Part shown: one piece after another, positions 40,772-48,700 of the stretch | Layout of the letters: the number at the start of each line of letters is the position of its first letter | Position numbering within the stretch: position 1 is the first letter of the stretch | Assembly (NCBI GenBank): GCA_902596975.1 | Contig: CACJWS010000002.1 | Location: 79,487-143,486 of the forward strand | DNA length: 64,000 bases | Reading direction: 5' to 3' | From: an uncultured Pelagibacteraceae bacterium | GTDB lineage: Bacteria > Pseudomonadota > Alphaproteobacteria > Pelagibacterales > Pelagibacteraceae | The notes under the pieces: generated by a model | The model's database searches: none | What the model was told of the DNA's origin: nothing | What the model saw: only the letters and a program-made list of their open reading frames with translations | Translations under genes and position numbers: made by a program

Positions 40772-41947
40772 TTGTTCTTAGATCTTTTTTTTGCAATCAG
40801 CTGGGTTAATGAATCTACCATTAAATCTGAGGCTTTAAAAATTTCACTTGGTTTAAATTCATGTGAAATATTTTTTTCTTCATTTGTTTTATCTTCAATG
40901 ACTATACCTTCATCTGGAGAATTATTTTTAATATAAATTAGTATTAACCACTCATCATCAATTGTCTCATCCCATTTTATAAATATCTCTCCGGTTTCGA
41001 ATCTTCTGTCTATGCATCTCAAGATAGACATATGTTTAGTTATATATCTTTTATTAAGTTGAAAAACTAAACTATTCGCACTTCTGTAAAAGCTTTCAAG
41101 TGCAAACTCAATTTTTTGCCTAGCTAAAGTATACTCCCTTTCTCTTTGAAGTAATTTTGCTCTATCGTCTCCTTCTTGTGTTTCTACGCCTAACGCTTCA
41201 ACTCGTTCTCTTATTTTCTGATCTCTTATTTGTTGATATTTTAATTTTAGTTTTTCGATACGCTCTTGTAATCCTGAATAATCCTCTCTCTTTTCTCTTA
41301 AGGCTAATTTTTCTAGTTGTTCTAATTCTTTTACCTCTCTTATTCTAAACTTTTCTATTTGCTTTTCTAATTTTAATTCTTGTAAAAATTTCTTTTGTCT
41401 CTCCGCCTGCTCTTTTCTTAGTATAGCCTGTTCTTTTCTTAAGAATAATTTTATATCTTTTGCTCTTTCTCTTTCTAATTTTTGTTCTTGTTTTAACTGG
41501 ATTTCTTTTTCTTTTAAAAAAGCTAACTCATCTGCTTTCTTCTGTTTTTCAATTTCGATTTTTTCCTTTTCTGCTTGCTCAATTTTCTCAAGTTTAATTT
41601 GCCTTTTTTCCTCAGCTCTTATTTCTTTAAAACGAATTAATCTAAATTCTATACTTTGAAAAAATTTTTGTATTAATTTATCAATTGCTAATAAATTAAA
41701 ACTAAATTTAAAAGAAAACTTATTTTTTAAATCTTCCTCAAGTCTGACCGTTCTTGAAATAATACCCTTTTCAGTACTTGTCTTTAACTTAACTTTTTTT
41801 ATTTTTTTTCTTCGATTTAATCTTTTTGTTATTTTTTTTTTTAATTTTGGTCTTTTTTTCTTTATTTTTGACTTGGATTTATTTTTTGATTTTTTAACCT
41901 TTGTTTTTAAATTTTTTTTTTTAGGTTTTTTTTTCTTTTTTTTTCAT
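40768..41947 (-). CDS. lysine-rich, coiled-coil protein of unknown function, frame broken at A9
   Basis: The minus strand has one uninterrupted frame from about 41944 to the TAA at 40768 (about 390 codons), yet it holds no ATG, GTG or TTG before ATG 41031. An ATG does lie at 41947, just outside the frame: nine A follow it (41944-41936), and removing one A puts it in frame, giving 392 aa. The first ~55 residues would be almost all Lys/Arg with Pro, Ser and Thr (histone H1-like), then about 200 residues of heptad-like charged helix (AEEKRQIKLEKIEQAEKEK), then a compact C-terminus (IFIKWDETIDDEWLILIYI). It starts 30 bp after the CFA synthase gene. The 87-aa piece at 40768-41031 alone is not a credible gene. 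Confidence 0.75.
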
Positions 41948-41977
41948 TTAAGAAATACAGCTTTATCAGCTAATTTT

Positions 41978-43165
41978 TTAATAAATATAGTCTCTAGTAT
42001 TAGGAACAGATCTAATATCTTTAGTTAGCTGAAGTTGAAATACAACTTGATCTCCCCATTTAAAAGCCATTTCACAACTTGTAAGATAAAATTCCCACAT
42101 CCTTAAAAATTTTTCATCAAACATTTCTAAAACTTGATCTTTTTTTGATAGAAATCTTTCTTTCCAATTTCTTAATGTGTGAGCATAGTGCATCCTTAAA
42201 ATCTCTATATCTGTAGCTATAAGTCCAGAATCCTCTATTGGCCTTGCTATTTCGCTTAAACTAGGGGTATATCCACCAGGAAATATATATTTTGTTATCC
42301 AGGGCTGAGGGTCTCTAGGTGGTAGATTTGATCCAATTGTGTGTATCAAAGCTACTCCATCCTTTTTTAACATTTGAGACACTCTATTAAAATAGGTTTG
42401 ATAGAATTTTTTTCCAACATGCTCAAACATTCCAACACTAACTATCCTATCAAATTTTTCATTCAATTGTCTGTAATCCATTAATTTAAATTCAACTTGA
42501 TTATCTAAATTTAATTCTTTGGCTTTTTCTTGGCTATATTTTAATTGATTTTCTGAAAGTGTAATTCCGGTAACTGAAGCTTTTGTTTTTTTTGCAATGT
42601 CAATTGCAAGTGTTCCCCAACCAGATCCAATATCTAAAACTTTTTGGTTAGGTTGTATGTGAAGTTTTTTAATTATGTGATCAATTTTATTTTCTTGAGC
42701 AGTTTCCAAGGTATCATTCTCATTTTTGAAGTATGCACATGAATATTGTCTTTTTTTATCAAGAAATAAATCGTATAATTTTTCTGAAATATCATAATGG
42801 TGTGCAACATTTTGTTTAGATTTAAGAATTTTATTAAAACTTGTTAAATATTTTAAAGTTCCCTTTATTTTATTTAATGTCTTTCCATAAATATTAATAT
42901 CTGCTCTTCCAATATTTTTAAAAGCTATATCAAGAAATTCCGTCAAGGTTCCATTTTTTAATCTTAAAGAGCCATTGGTATATGCTTCACCAAAATATAA
43001 ATCAGGATGGAAAAGTAATTTTTTATGCAAACTTTTGTCTAACAATTGTAATTCTATAGGAATTTCTTTCAAAGGCTTTCCTATAACATATCTGTTAGAA
43101 TTATAATCTATTAAGATAAAACCATCTTCTTTGAACAAATCATTTAAAAAATTTATAAGTTTCAT
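41978..43165 (-). CDS. cfa: cyclopropane-fatty-acyl-phospholipid synthase family
   Basis: SAM-dependent methyltransferase that adds a methylene bridge to unsaturated lipid acyl chains. The 395-aa product has KQNVAHHYDISEKLYDLFLD, QYSCAYF, the SAM motif VLDIGSGWGTLAIDIA (about 174-189), SVGMFEHVG, and FPGGYTPSL, all CFA synthase signatures. Its start overlaps the stop of the DapA-like gene by one base (TAATG). Confidence 0.94.
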   Translation of the reverse strand: MKLINFLNDLFKEDGFILIDYNSNRYVIGKPLKEIPIELQLLDKSLHKKLLFHPDLYFGEAYTNGSLRLKNGTLTEFLDIAFKNIGRADINIYGKTLNKIKGTLKYLTSFNKILKSKQNVAHHYDISEKLYDLFLDKKRQYSCAYFKNENDTLETAQENKIDHIIKKLHIQPNQKVLDIGSGWGTLAIDIAKKTKASVTGITLSENQLKYSQEKAKELNLDNQVEFKLMDYRQLNEKFDRIVSVGMFEHVGKKFYQTYFNRVSQMLKKDGVALIHTIGSNLPPRDPQPWITKYIFPGGYTPSLSEIARPIEDSGLIATDIEILRMHYAHTLRNWKERFLSKKDQVLEMFDEKFLRMWEFYLTSCEMAFKWGDQVVFQLQLTKDIRSVPNTRDYIY

Positions 43166-44043
43166 TATGCTGCTTTTAAGTGCTTAAAGTCAAAATCAAG
43201 TTTTTGAAGTTCTGCAAAAAATATTTTTTTTTCGTTTTCATTTAACAGTTTCAATGGTGGAGTTAAATTCTGGTAGTCATGGTCAATTTGTGCCATGAAA
43301 GTATGTAAACCTGAAATCAAATTAAATTTATCGAAAATACTTCTTACTAAACATAACTTTTCGTTAGAAGATTGATCTGAGCCATTTTGAAATTTATCGT
43401 AAACATCTCTTGCTAAAATTGAAGTAACATTTGTTGTTGCTGTAATTATTCCAGAACAACCTAATTCTAATCCTTTTAATAATTTTGACTCTGAACCAGG
43501 CATAACTGAAAAATTATCAATTTTCAAATTTTCATACAAATTATAAGAACTGTCTTTTACTCCAACAATTTGACTTGGAAATTTTTTTACTAACTCCTCA
43601 ACACAATCAATACTAAATTTATATCCTGAGAGTTTTTCGAAATTATATAAAATTATTTTACATTCATTAATTTCATCTATTATTCTTGAGTAAAAATTAA
43701 TCACATCGTCATCGCTATACTTATAATAGGCAGGAGGCATAATTAAAAATTTATTAAACCCATTTGATTTGGCTATTTTTATCAAATTAATATTGTCAAC
43801 TAGCGAATTAAGACCAGTTCCAATTATAAATTTATCCCTATAATTACTTTTTGGTAACAAATTGATTAATTGAATTTTTTCCGAAAGAGATATGAGTTGT
43901 GATTGTCCAGTACTTCCAAAAAAAACTACTCCATGGCAACCTTTGTCGATTAAGTTTTCTGCATATTTAATCGTTTTTTCAGTATTTAAAGCCAGATTTT
44001 TATCTAATACTGACAATGTAGCTGCATATATTCCATTAATCAT
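43165..44043 (-). CDS. DapA-like aldolase (dihydrodipicolinate synthase/N-acetylneuraminate lyase family)
   Basis: Class I aldolase of the DHDPS/NAL family. The 292-aa protein has the family GVVFFGSTGQSQLISLSEK motif near 36-54, ILYNFEKLSGYKF with the conserved Tyr, and the Schiff-base Lys in IVGVKDSSYN. It departs from true DapA (for example GTTGE is GSTGQ), so lysine synthesis is unlikely to be its main role; substrate is not determined. It is coupled to cfa downstream. Confidence 0.85.
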   Translation of the reverse strand: MINGIYAATLSVLDKNLALNTEKTIKYAENLIDKGCHGVVFFGSTGQSQLISLSEKIQLINLLPKSNYRDKFIIGTGLNSLVDNINLIKIAKSNGFNKFLIMPPAYYKYSDDDVINFYSRIIDEINECKIILYNFEKLSGYKFSIDCVEELVKKFPSQIVGVKDSSYNLYENLKIDNFSVMPGSESKLLKGLELGCSGIITATTNVTSILARDVYDKFQNGSDQSSNEKLCLVRSIFDKFNLISGLHTFMAQIDHDYQNLTPPLKLLNENEKKIFFAELQKLDFDFKHLKAA

Positions 44044-44116
44044 AACTTAATTATATGAGTATATTTATAGAATAGATTTAAGAAAAAAATAATAAAAAAA
44101 TATATTCTAAATACTT

Positions 44117-45052
44117 ATGAAAGTTTGTGTTTATCTTAGCTATATTGGTCTTGGAGCAAATTTGTTACATCTAAGTTATGTTCATCAATTATCTGAAAAG
44201 TTTGGACCTATAACAATTTTTACATTATGCAAGAATTTGTCGGATGCATTGGAGGATGATCCTAAAATTAAAGAAGTCATAGTAATAGATAAAAAATATA
44301 ATAAATTTAAAAATATATTAAGTTTTTCATCGGAATTAAAAAAATACAATTTTGATAAAATATTTATTTATTATCCAAGTCCTAGAATATTTGTTGCATG
44401 TAAGTTGGCTGGAATAAAAGATATTTATCACTATCCTTTATTTAAAAAGAAAAATCTTCATTTAATCAACACAGCAAAAAAATTCACTGCTAGCGTATTA
44501 AATATGGAGAAATGTCAAACTTATACAAAAATTCATATAAATGAAAATAAACTTAAAGGTGTCTCAAATTATTTTGATAAGTCAAAATTTAATATTGTAA
44601 TAGGTGCTGGATCTTCAGGTCCAACAACAAAATGGGGTACTGATAATTACTCAAATCTAATAAATGAGTTGAATAAACTAAATAAATTTAATTTTTTTAT
44701 TTTGTGTGGTCCTAATGAAAAATTAATTGCTCAAGAAATAATTGATAAGGTTGAAAGAGACAATGTTACAGATCTTAGTGACAAAAATATCTCAGAGGTA
44801 ATTCCTTTCATAGCATCTTCAGATATGTATGTGGGGAATGATTCATTTGGTTCACATATTTCATCACAATCTGGCAAACCAAGCTTAGTAATTTTATTAG
44901 ATACTCCAAAGGCATATACAGATTATACTCCTAATCATATTAGAATTATTCCTGAAGGTTATGATATTAATAATATTACACATGGAAGTGAAATTGATCC
45001 GAATTTAATTAAGGTCGAACAAGTATACAAATCAATATTAAGTTATACTTAA
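44117..45052 (+). CDS. glycosyltransferase family 9 (heptosyltransferase-like)
   Basis: The 311-aa protein has the GT-B fold pattern of GT9: an N-terminal Rossmann half (YIGLGANLLHLSYVHQLSEKFG), then IVIGAGSSGPTTKWGTDNYSNLI at the donor domain and VGNDSFGSHISSQSGKPSLVI late. The GxxxxxKxW motif with KWG and the GNDSFGSH acceptor of ADP-heptose enzymes suggest a role in lipopolysaccharide core or surface glycan synthesis. The sugar donor is uncertain. Confidence 0.82.
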   Translation: MKVCVYLSYIGLGANLLHLSYVHQLSEKFGPITIFTLCKNLSDALEDDPKIKEVIVIDKKYNKFKNILSFSSELKKYNFDKIFIYYPSPRIFVACKLAGIKDIYHYPLFKKKNLHLINTAKKFTASVLNMEKCQTYTKIHINENKLKGVSNYFDKSKFNIVIGAGSSGPTTKWGTDNYSNLINELNKLNKFNFFILCGPNEKLIAQEIIDKVERDNVTDLSDKNISEVIPFIASSDMYVGNDSFGSHISSQSGKPSLVILLDTPKAYTDYTPNHIRIIPEGYDINNITHGSEIDPNLIKVEQVYKSILSYT

Positions 45053-45558
45053 ACAACCGATTTTAAGACTGTGTCTTTGGCTTGGTTCACTAAAGTAGCA
45101 ATATTATTCAATTCCGGACTTCTATCTGGATGAATTTTTTTCATAATTTTTTTATAAGAATTCATCACTTCATCTTTTGTATATTTTTTTTTGGGATCTA
45201 AATTTAAAATTCTATATGCCTCATCCAAACTCATATTCTGAGATGACATATTTTGATTAAATTGATTAAAATTAAATCTGCCAGAATTTTTTAGAACTCT
45301 AAAAAGCCCCCATAATCTAAATAGCTGAAATAAAGAAATGCCAGCTTTTGTTTTAATTAAAGGCAAAATAGCCAACATAAATGGTAAGGAAAATATATAT
45401 CTTCCTGCATATGCCATTATTACCGCTAACAATATTGAAGAAATTATAATAAATGTTCTTACAAATTTTGATATTTTTTTTGTTGAGGTTTTGGCAAACC
45501 AATTGAGTAAAATATAAAGAATTATAAAGATTATTAGTATTGAAAAAAAAATATTCAT
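45049..45558 (-). CDS. membrane-anchored J-domain protein
   Basis: 169 aa with an N-terminal helix (about 3-18), a second hydrophobic region (33-70), and a C-terminal J domain (LDEAYRILNLDPKKKYTKDEV, then KKIHPDRSPE with HPD). The arrangement resembles the alphaproteobacterial DnaJ-like proteins related to mitochondrial TIM14/Pam18. It would recruit DnaK at the membrane. It overlaps the glycosyltransferase 3' end by 4 bp and is divergent from the oligopeptidase by 17 bp. Confidence 0.88.
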   Translation of the reverse strand: MNIFFSILIIFIILYILLNWFAKTSTKKISKFVRTFIIISSILLAVIMAYAGRYIFSLPFMLAILPLIKTKAGISLFQLFRLWGLFRVLKNSGRFNFNQFNQNMSSQNMSLDEAYRILNLDPKKKYTKDEVMNSYKKIMKKIHPDRSPELNNIATLVNQAKDTVLKSVV

Positions 45559-45575
45559 AAATTAATTAAATTTAA

Positions 45576-47657
45576 ATGAAAATACCACAGCTTAAAAAAA
45601 AACCAGAATTAAAATCTTGTCACAATGTAACCTGGGAAGACGATTATAGTTGGATACATCAGGAAAATATACTTGAAGTATTGAAAGATAGTTCAAAATT
45701 ATTACCAGAGGTGAGAAAATATCTTGAAGATGAAAATGATTATTTCAGTTATCAAATGTCAGATACAAAAGAAATTCAAAAAGTTTTATTCGACGAGATT
45801 AAAGGAAGAATTAAACTTGATGATGAGTCTCTTCCGTTTAAGGATGTAAGATATAGTTACTGGACAAAAACAACAACTAGAGGAAATTATTCTATAAAGT
45901 TAAGAAAAAAAATTGACTCTGATGAAGTAGAGGAAATTTGGAATGGCGATTTAGAAAAAGAAAAGCTTAAAACAGAATATTTTGGGCTTGGAGACTTGGA
46001 AGTTAGCTATAATGATAAATTACTAGCTTATTCATTAGATTTAAAAGGATCTGAATATTATACCATACATATAAGAGATATTAAAAGTCGAGAGCAAGTT
46101 GGTGGAAAGATTGAAAATACTAGTGGCGGAATAACATTTAGCTTAGATGACAAATATATTTTTTACTCAAAGCTTGATGACAATCACAGACCAAGAGAAA
46201 TTTACAGGCACGAAATTGGAGCTCCTACTAGTAAAGATATTCTTATATTTAAAGAAGAAAGTGAAGCATTTACTGTAGGGATAGGACTTAGCTCTGATGA
46301 AAAGTATTTTTTTATTACGTCATCTGATCATAATACGTCCGAACAGTATTATTTTAAAGCAGATGAAATAATTCCAAAACCGAAACTAATTGATAAAAGA
46401 AAAAGAGGGATAATATATTCAGTTAATTCATGGAATGGGAATTTCTATAAACATACAAATGAGGATGCGGAAGATTTTAAAATTGAAAAAACAACTGATT
46501 TAGAAAAAAAAAACTGGGAAACATTTATACCTGCACGAGAAGAGGTTTTAATTGGTGGATTAATTTTCTTAGATAATTGGATAATTAGATCTGAAACTTC
46601 TAATGCATTATCAAAATTAATATTAAGAAATCCAAAAAATAATGAAGAAGAAGAAATATTTTTTTCAGATGAAAAAGTTATAGTACCCGGTGTGTCGTTA
46701 ACCCAAAGAGATAGAAATACTGATACCGTTTATTTATCATATTCATCACCAAAAACTCCTGGAAGGACATACCTATACAATCTTAAAACAAAGGAGAAAA
46801 AATTAGTTAAAGAACAAGAGATTCCTAGTGGTCATAATTCTGATGACTACATAGTTGAAAGATTAGAGTGTGCCTCTCATGACGGAAGAATGGTTCCTAT
46901 TACAATAACAAGACATAAAAAAACTAAATTAGATGGATCTGCAAAATTATTATTATATGGATACGGATCATACGGAAGTTCTATGTCACCAAGTTTTTCT
47001 TCAACCAGAATAAGTTTAATAGAGCGAGATATTATATGGGTAACTTCTCATATTAGAGGTGGTATGGAAAAAGGAATGAAATGGTGGAAAGAAGGAAAAT
47101 TATTAAACAAGAAAAATACATTTGAAGATTACATTGCTTCTGCAAAATTTTTAATTGAAAAAAAGTTTACGTCTAAAGGTAATATTATTGGAATGGGTGG
47201 ATCTGCTGGAGGTCTTTTGATGGGAGCCGTTGTTAACCAAGCTCCTGATTTATTTTTGGGCATTGTTATGGCTGTTCCTTTCGTTGACTCGTTGACTACG
47301 AACTTAGACCATTCGTTACCATTAACAGTCGGCGAATTTGATGAATTTGGAAATGCTAAAGATAAAAAAGAACACTTTGATTACATATTTTCATATGCAC
47401 CTTATAACAATATTAAAAAGATGGATTACCCAAACATTTTGATAACCACAAGTCTAAGTGATAACAGGGTATTATTTGATGAGCCAGCAAAATTTACTGC
47501 AAAATTAAGGGATTACAAAACTGATAACAATTTACTTTTATTAAAAACAGAAATGAATGCAGGTCATGGAGGAAAATCTGGAAGAGATGGAGCAATTGAG
47601 GAGATTGCAGTTGACTACGCGTTCGCTTTGAAAATAGCTGGAAAATTAAACACTTGA
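45576..47657 (+). CDS. ptrB: oligopeptidase B (S9 prolyl oligopeptidase family)
   Basis: Serine peptidase that cuts short peptides after basic residues. The 693-aa product has an N-terminal beta-propeller (SWIHQENILEVLKDSSK, GDLEVSYNDKLLAYSLDLKG) and a C-terminal alpha/beta-hydrolase with LLYGYGSYGSSMSPSF, SHIRGGMEKGMKWWKEGK, the nucleophile GMGGSAGGLLMG, and the late His in NAGHGGKSGR. Length is normal. The heat-shock promoter of hsp20 begins 2 bp after its stop. Confidence 0.94.
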   Translation: MKIPQLKKKPELKSCHNVTWEDDYSWIHQENILEVLKDSSKLLPEVRKYLEDENDYFSYQMSDTKEIQKVLFDEIKGRIKLDDESLPFKDVRYSYWTKTTTRGNYSIKLRKKIDSDEVEEIWNGDLEKEKLKTEYFGLGDLEVSYNDKLLAYSLDLKGSEYYTIHIRDIKSREQVGGKIENTSGGITFSLDDKYIFYSKLDDNHRPREIYRHEIGAPTSKDILIFKEESEAFTVGIGLSSDEKYFFITSSDHNTSEQYYFKADEIIPKPKLIDKRKRGIIYSVNSWNGNFYKHTNEDAEDFKIEKTTDLEKKNWETFIPAREEVLIGGLIFLDNWIIRSETSNALSKLILRNPKNNEEEEIFFSDEKVIVPGVSLTQRDRNTDTVYLSYSSPKTPGRTYLYNLKTKEKKLVKEQEIPSGHNSDDYIVERLECASHDGRMVPITITRHKKTKLDGSAKLLLYGYGSYGSSMSPSFSSTRISLIERDIIWVTSHIRGGMEKGMKWWKEGKLLNKKNTFEDYIASAKFLIEKKFTSKGNIIGMGGSAGGLLMGAVVNQAPDLFLGIVMAVPFVDSLTTNLDHSLPLTVGEFDEFGNAKDKKEHFDYIFSYAPYNNIKKMDYPNILITTSLSDNRVLFDEPAKFTAKLRDYKTDNNLLLLKTEMNAGHGGKSGRDGAIEEIAVDYAFALKIAGKLNT

Positions 47658-47658
47658 T

Positions 47659-47686
47659 CTTGAAATATCAAAATTAATTACCATAT
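47659..47686 (+). promoter_or_regulatory. heat-shock (sigma-32 type) promoter of hsp20
   Basis: CTTGAAA at 47659-47665 and CCATAT at 47681-47686, separated by 15 bp, match the RpoH-type pattern closely and resemble the groESL promoter. Transcription would start near 47693, giving a leader of about 58 nt. Confidence 0.75.
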
Positions 47687-47693
47687 AAATTTT

Positions 47694-47745
47694 GTTAGTC
47701 GCCTAATGGGGCTAGCGGAAAATAAACTTGCTTAATTAAAGGAGG
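47694..47745 (+). promoter_or_regulatory. candidate ROSE-like RNA thermometer in the hsp20 leader
   Basis: Hairpin 1 pairs 47694-47700 (GUUAGUC) with 47710-47716 (GGCUAGC), including two G-U pairs. Hairpin 2 pairs CUUGCUU (47727-47733) with the ribosome site AGGAGG (47740-47745) across an AAUUAA loop, with the G of UUGCUU bulged. A UUGCU-type strand with a bulged G opposite the Shine-Dalgarno is the core of ROSE thermometers in rhizobial and other small heat-shock genes. The structure is drawn by hand only. Confidence 0.5.
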
Positions 47746-47750
47746 ATAAT

Positions 47751-48197
47751 ATGACAAGTAAGGATCTATCAATTTTCAACTCACTTCGGCCTTTCTCAAT
47801 TGGTTTTGACGATATGTTTGACCAATTCGAAAGCATGTTGGGCAATGGTGGTTTAAGTATGCAATCAAACTACCCGCCTTACAACATAAGAAGAACTGGC
47901 AAAGATAACTACTCAATTGAGGTTGCTTTAGCTGGTTTTAGCAAAAAAGATGTTGAGGTAGAGTTTGAAGATAATCTATTGACTGTAAGAACTAAACAAG
48001 TTGATAGAAGTGAAAACAAAAACCAAGATGGAGAGATAATCCACAAAGGTATATCGCAAAGACAATTTGCGAGATCATTTACAATTGCTGATGATGTAAA
48101 AGTGAATGGTGCAGAGTTAAAAGATGGTCTTTTAACAATTGCATGTGAAAGGATTATCCCGGAACATAAAAAAAAGAAACTTATTGAAATTAAATAA
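47751..48197 (+). CDS. small heat-shock protein, Hsp20 family
   Basis: ATP-independent holdase that binds unfolding proteins. The 148-aa product has an N-terminal region with RPFSIGFDDMFDQFESML (IbpA-like) and an alpha-crystallin domain (YNIRRTGKDNYSIEVALAGF to LTIACER). A strong GGAGG site precedes the ATG by 5 bases and lies in a predicted hairpin. The AGFSKKDVEVEFEDNLLTV stretch is typical for IbpA/HspA proteins. Confidence 0.95.
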   Translation: MTSKDLSIFNSLRPFSIGFDDMFDQFESMLGNGGLSMQSNYPPYNIRRTGKDNYSIEVALAGFSKKDVEVEFEDNLLTVRTKQVDRSENKNQDGEIIHKGISQRQFARSFTIADDVKVNGAELKDGLLTIACERIIPEHKKKKLIEIK

Positions 48198-48205
48198 GTA
48201 CCTTG

Positions 48206-48228
48206 CTTGTGGGGCTAGTCCCCACAAG
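48206..48228. terminator. stem-loop between hsp20 and the convergent lipoprotein gene
   Basis: CTTGTGGGG and CCCCACAAG (48206-48214, 48220-48228) form a perfect 9-bp stem with a 5-base loop, sitting 8 bp after hsp20 and 1 bp after the facing gene. Neither side has a T-run, so it may protect 3' ends or end both transcripts inefficiently. Confidence 0.55.
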
Positions 48229-48229
48229 A

Positions 48230-48562
48230 CTAAATACATCCACTAGAGCTAAATCCGATAATAACCCCTGATGCATTCACCTCAAATTTTCTTTCACAAG
48301 GAATTCCATATTTTTTTGTTTTGTAGATAAGCATTTCATTTCCAAGTTCATTGACAAAATCTTCTGAAGGTGAGCCTAATTCTAATCTCATCTCATTAAC
48401 TTCTTTTCCAACGAATTGACCAAATTTTTCATTCTCTTTTTCAGCCACTTCATCAGATTTCTTTTTAATTGTTTGGCATCCAGTTAAAAAAATTATTGTT
48501 AATGTGATAAACAGAGCAATAAATTTTTTTGATAAAGTATTATTTTTAAAAGCAATAATCAT
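48230..48562 (-). CDS. small lipoprotein of unknown function
   Basis: 110 aa with a lipoprotein signal (about 14-29, IIFLTGC lipobox, Cys at 29). The rest has an acidic/basic linker (KKKSDEVAEKENEKFGQFVGK), then MRLELGSPSEDFVNELGNEMLIYKTKKYGIPCERKF-like segment ending in Gly/Ser-rich GFSSSGCI with two further Cys that may pair. The ELGxPxxxxxxxG pattern recalls the SmpA/BamE-type outer membrane lipoproteins but I cannot confirm that. Confidence 0.75.
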   Translation of the reverse strand: MIIAFKNNTLSKKFIALFITLTIIFLTGCQTIKKKSDEVAEKENEKFGQFVGKEVNEMRLELGSPSEDFVNELGNEMLIYKTKKYGIPCERKFEVNASGVIIGFSSSGCI

Positions 48563-48620
48563 TAATACATACCTAAAGTTGAATTATGTTAACAATTTGT
48601 TCAAAACTTTCATTAAATTG

Positions 48621-48637
48621 TTTGAATTTAATTCAAA
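48621..48637. promoter_or_regulatory. 17-bp palindrome upstream of the BMP-type ABC operon
   Basis: TTTGAATT-T-AATTCAAA is a perfect inverted repeat 64 bp ahead of the first transporter gene. In AT-rich DNA such words arise by chance, but the position fits an operator. Confidence 0.35.
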
Positions 48638-48700
48638 TTTGAAAAGATAGGAAATTTTAAAGATTATTGAGTTATTGATTTATTATATTAAAGAAATGCT

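Noticed and set aside
40768..41031. Separate 87-aa gene
   Set aside because: The same frame stays open for more than 300 further codons upstream, so this is only the C-terminus of the lysine-rich gene.
41157..41348. Plus-strand leucine-rich frame
   Set aside because: Antisense of a Lys/Glu/Arg-rich coiled coil always yields Leu/Phe-rich frames; it has no independent support.
44044..44116. Possible tRNA or sRNA in the divergent gap
   Set aside because: The 73 bp are almost only A and T with no stable stem; it is likely just promoter space.
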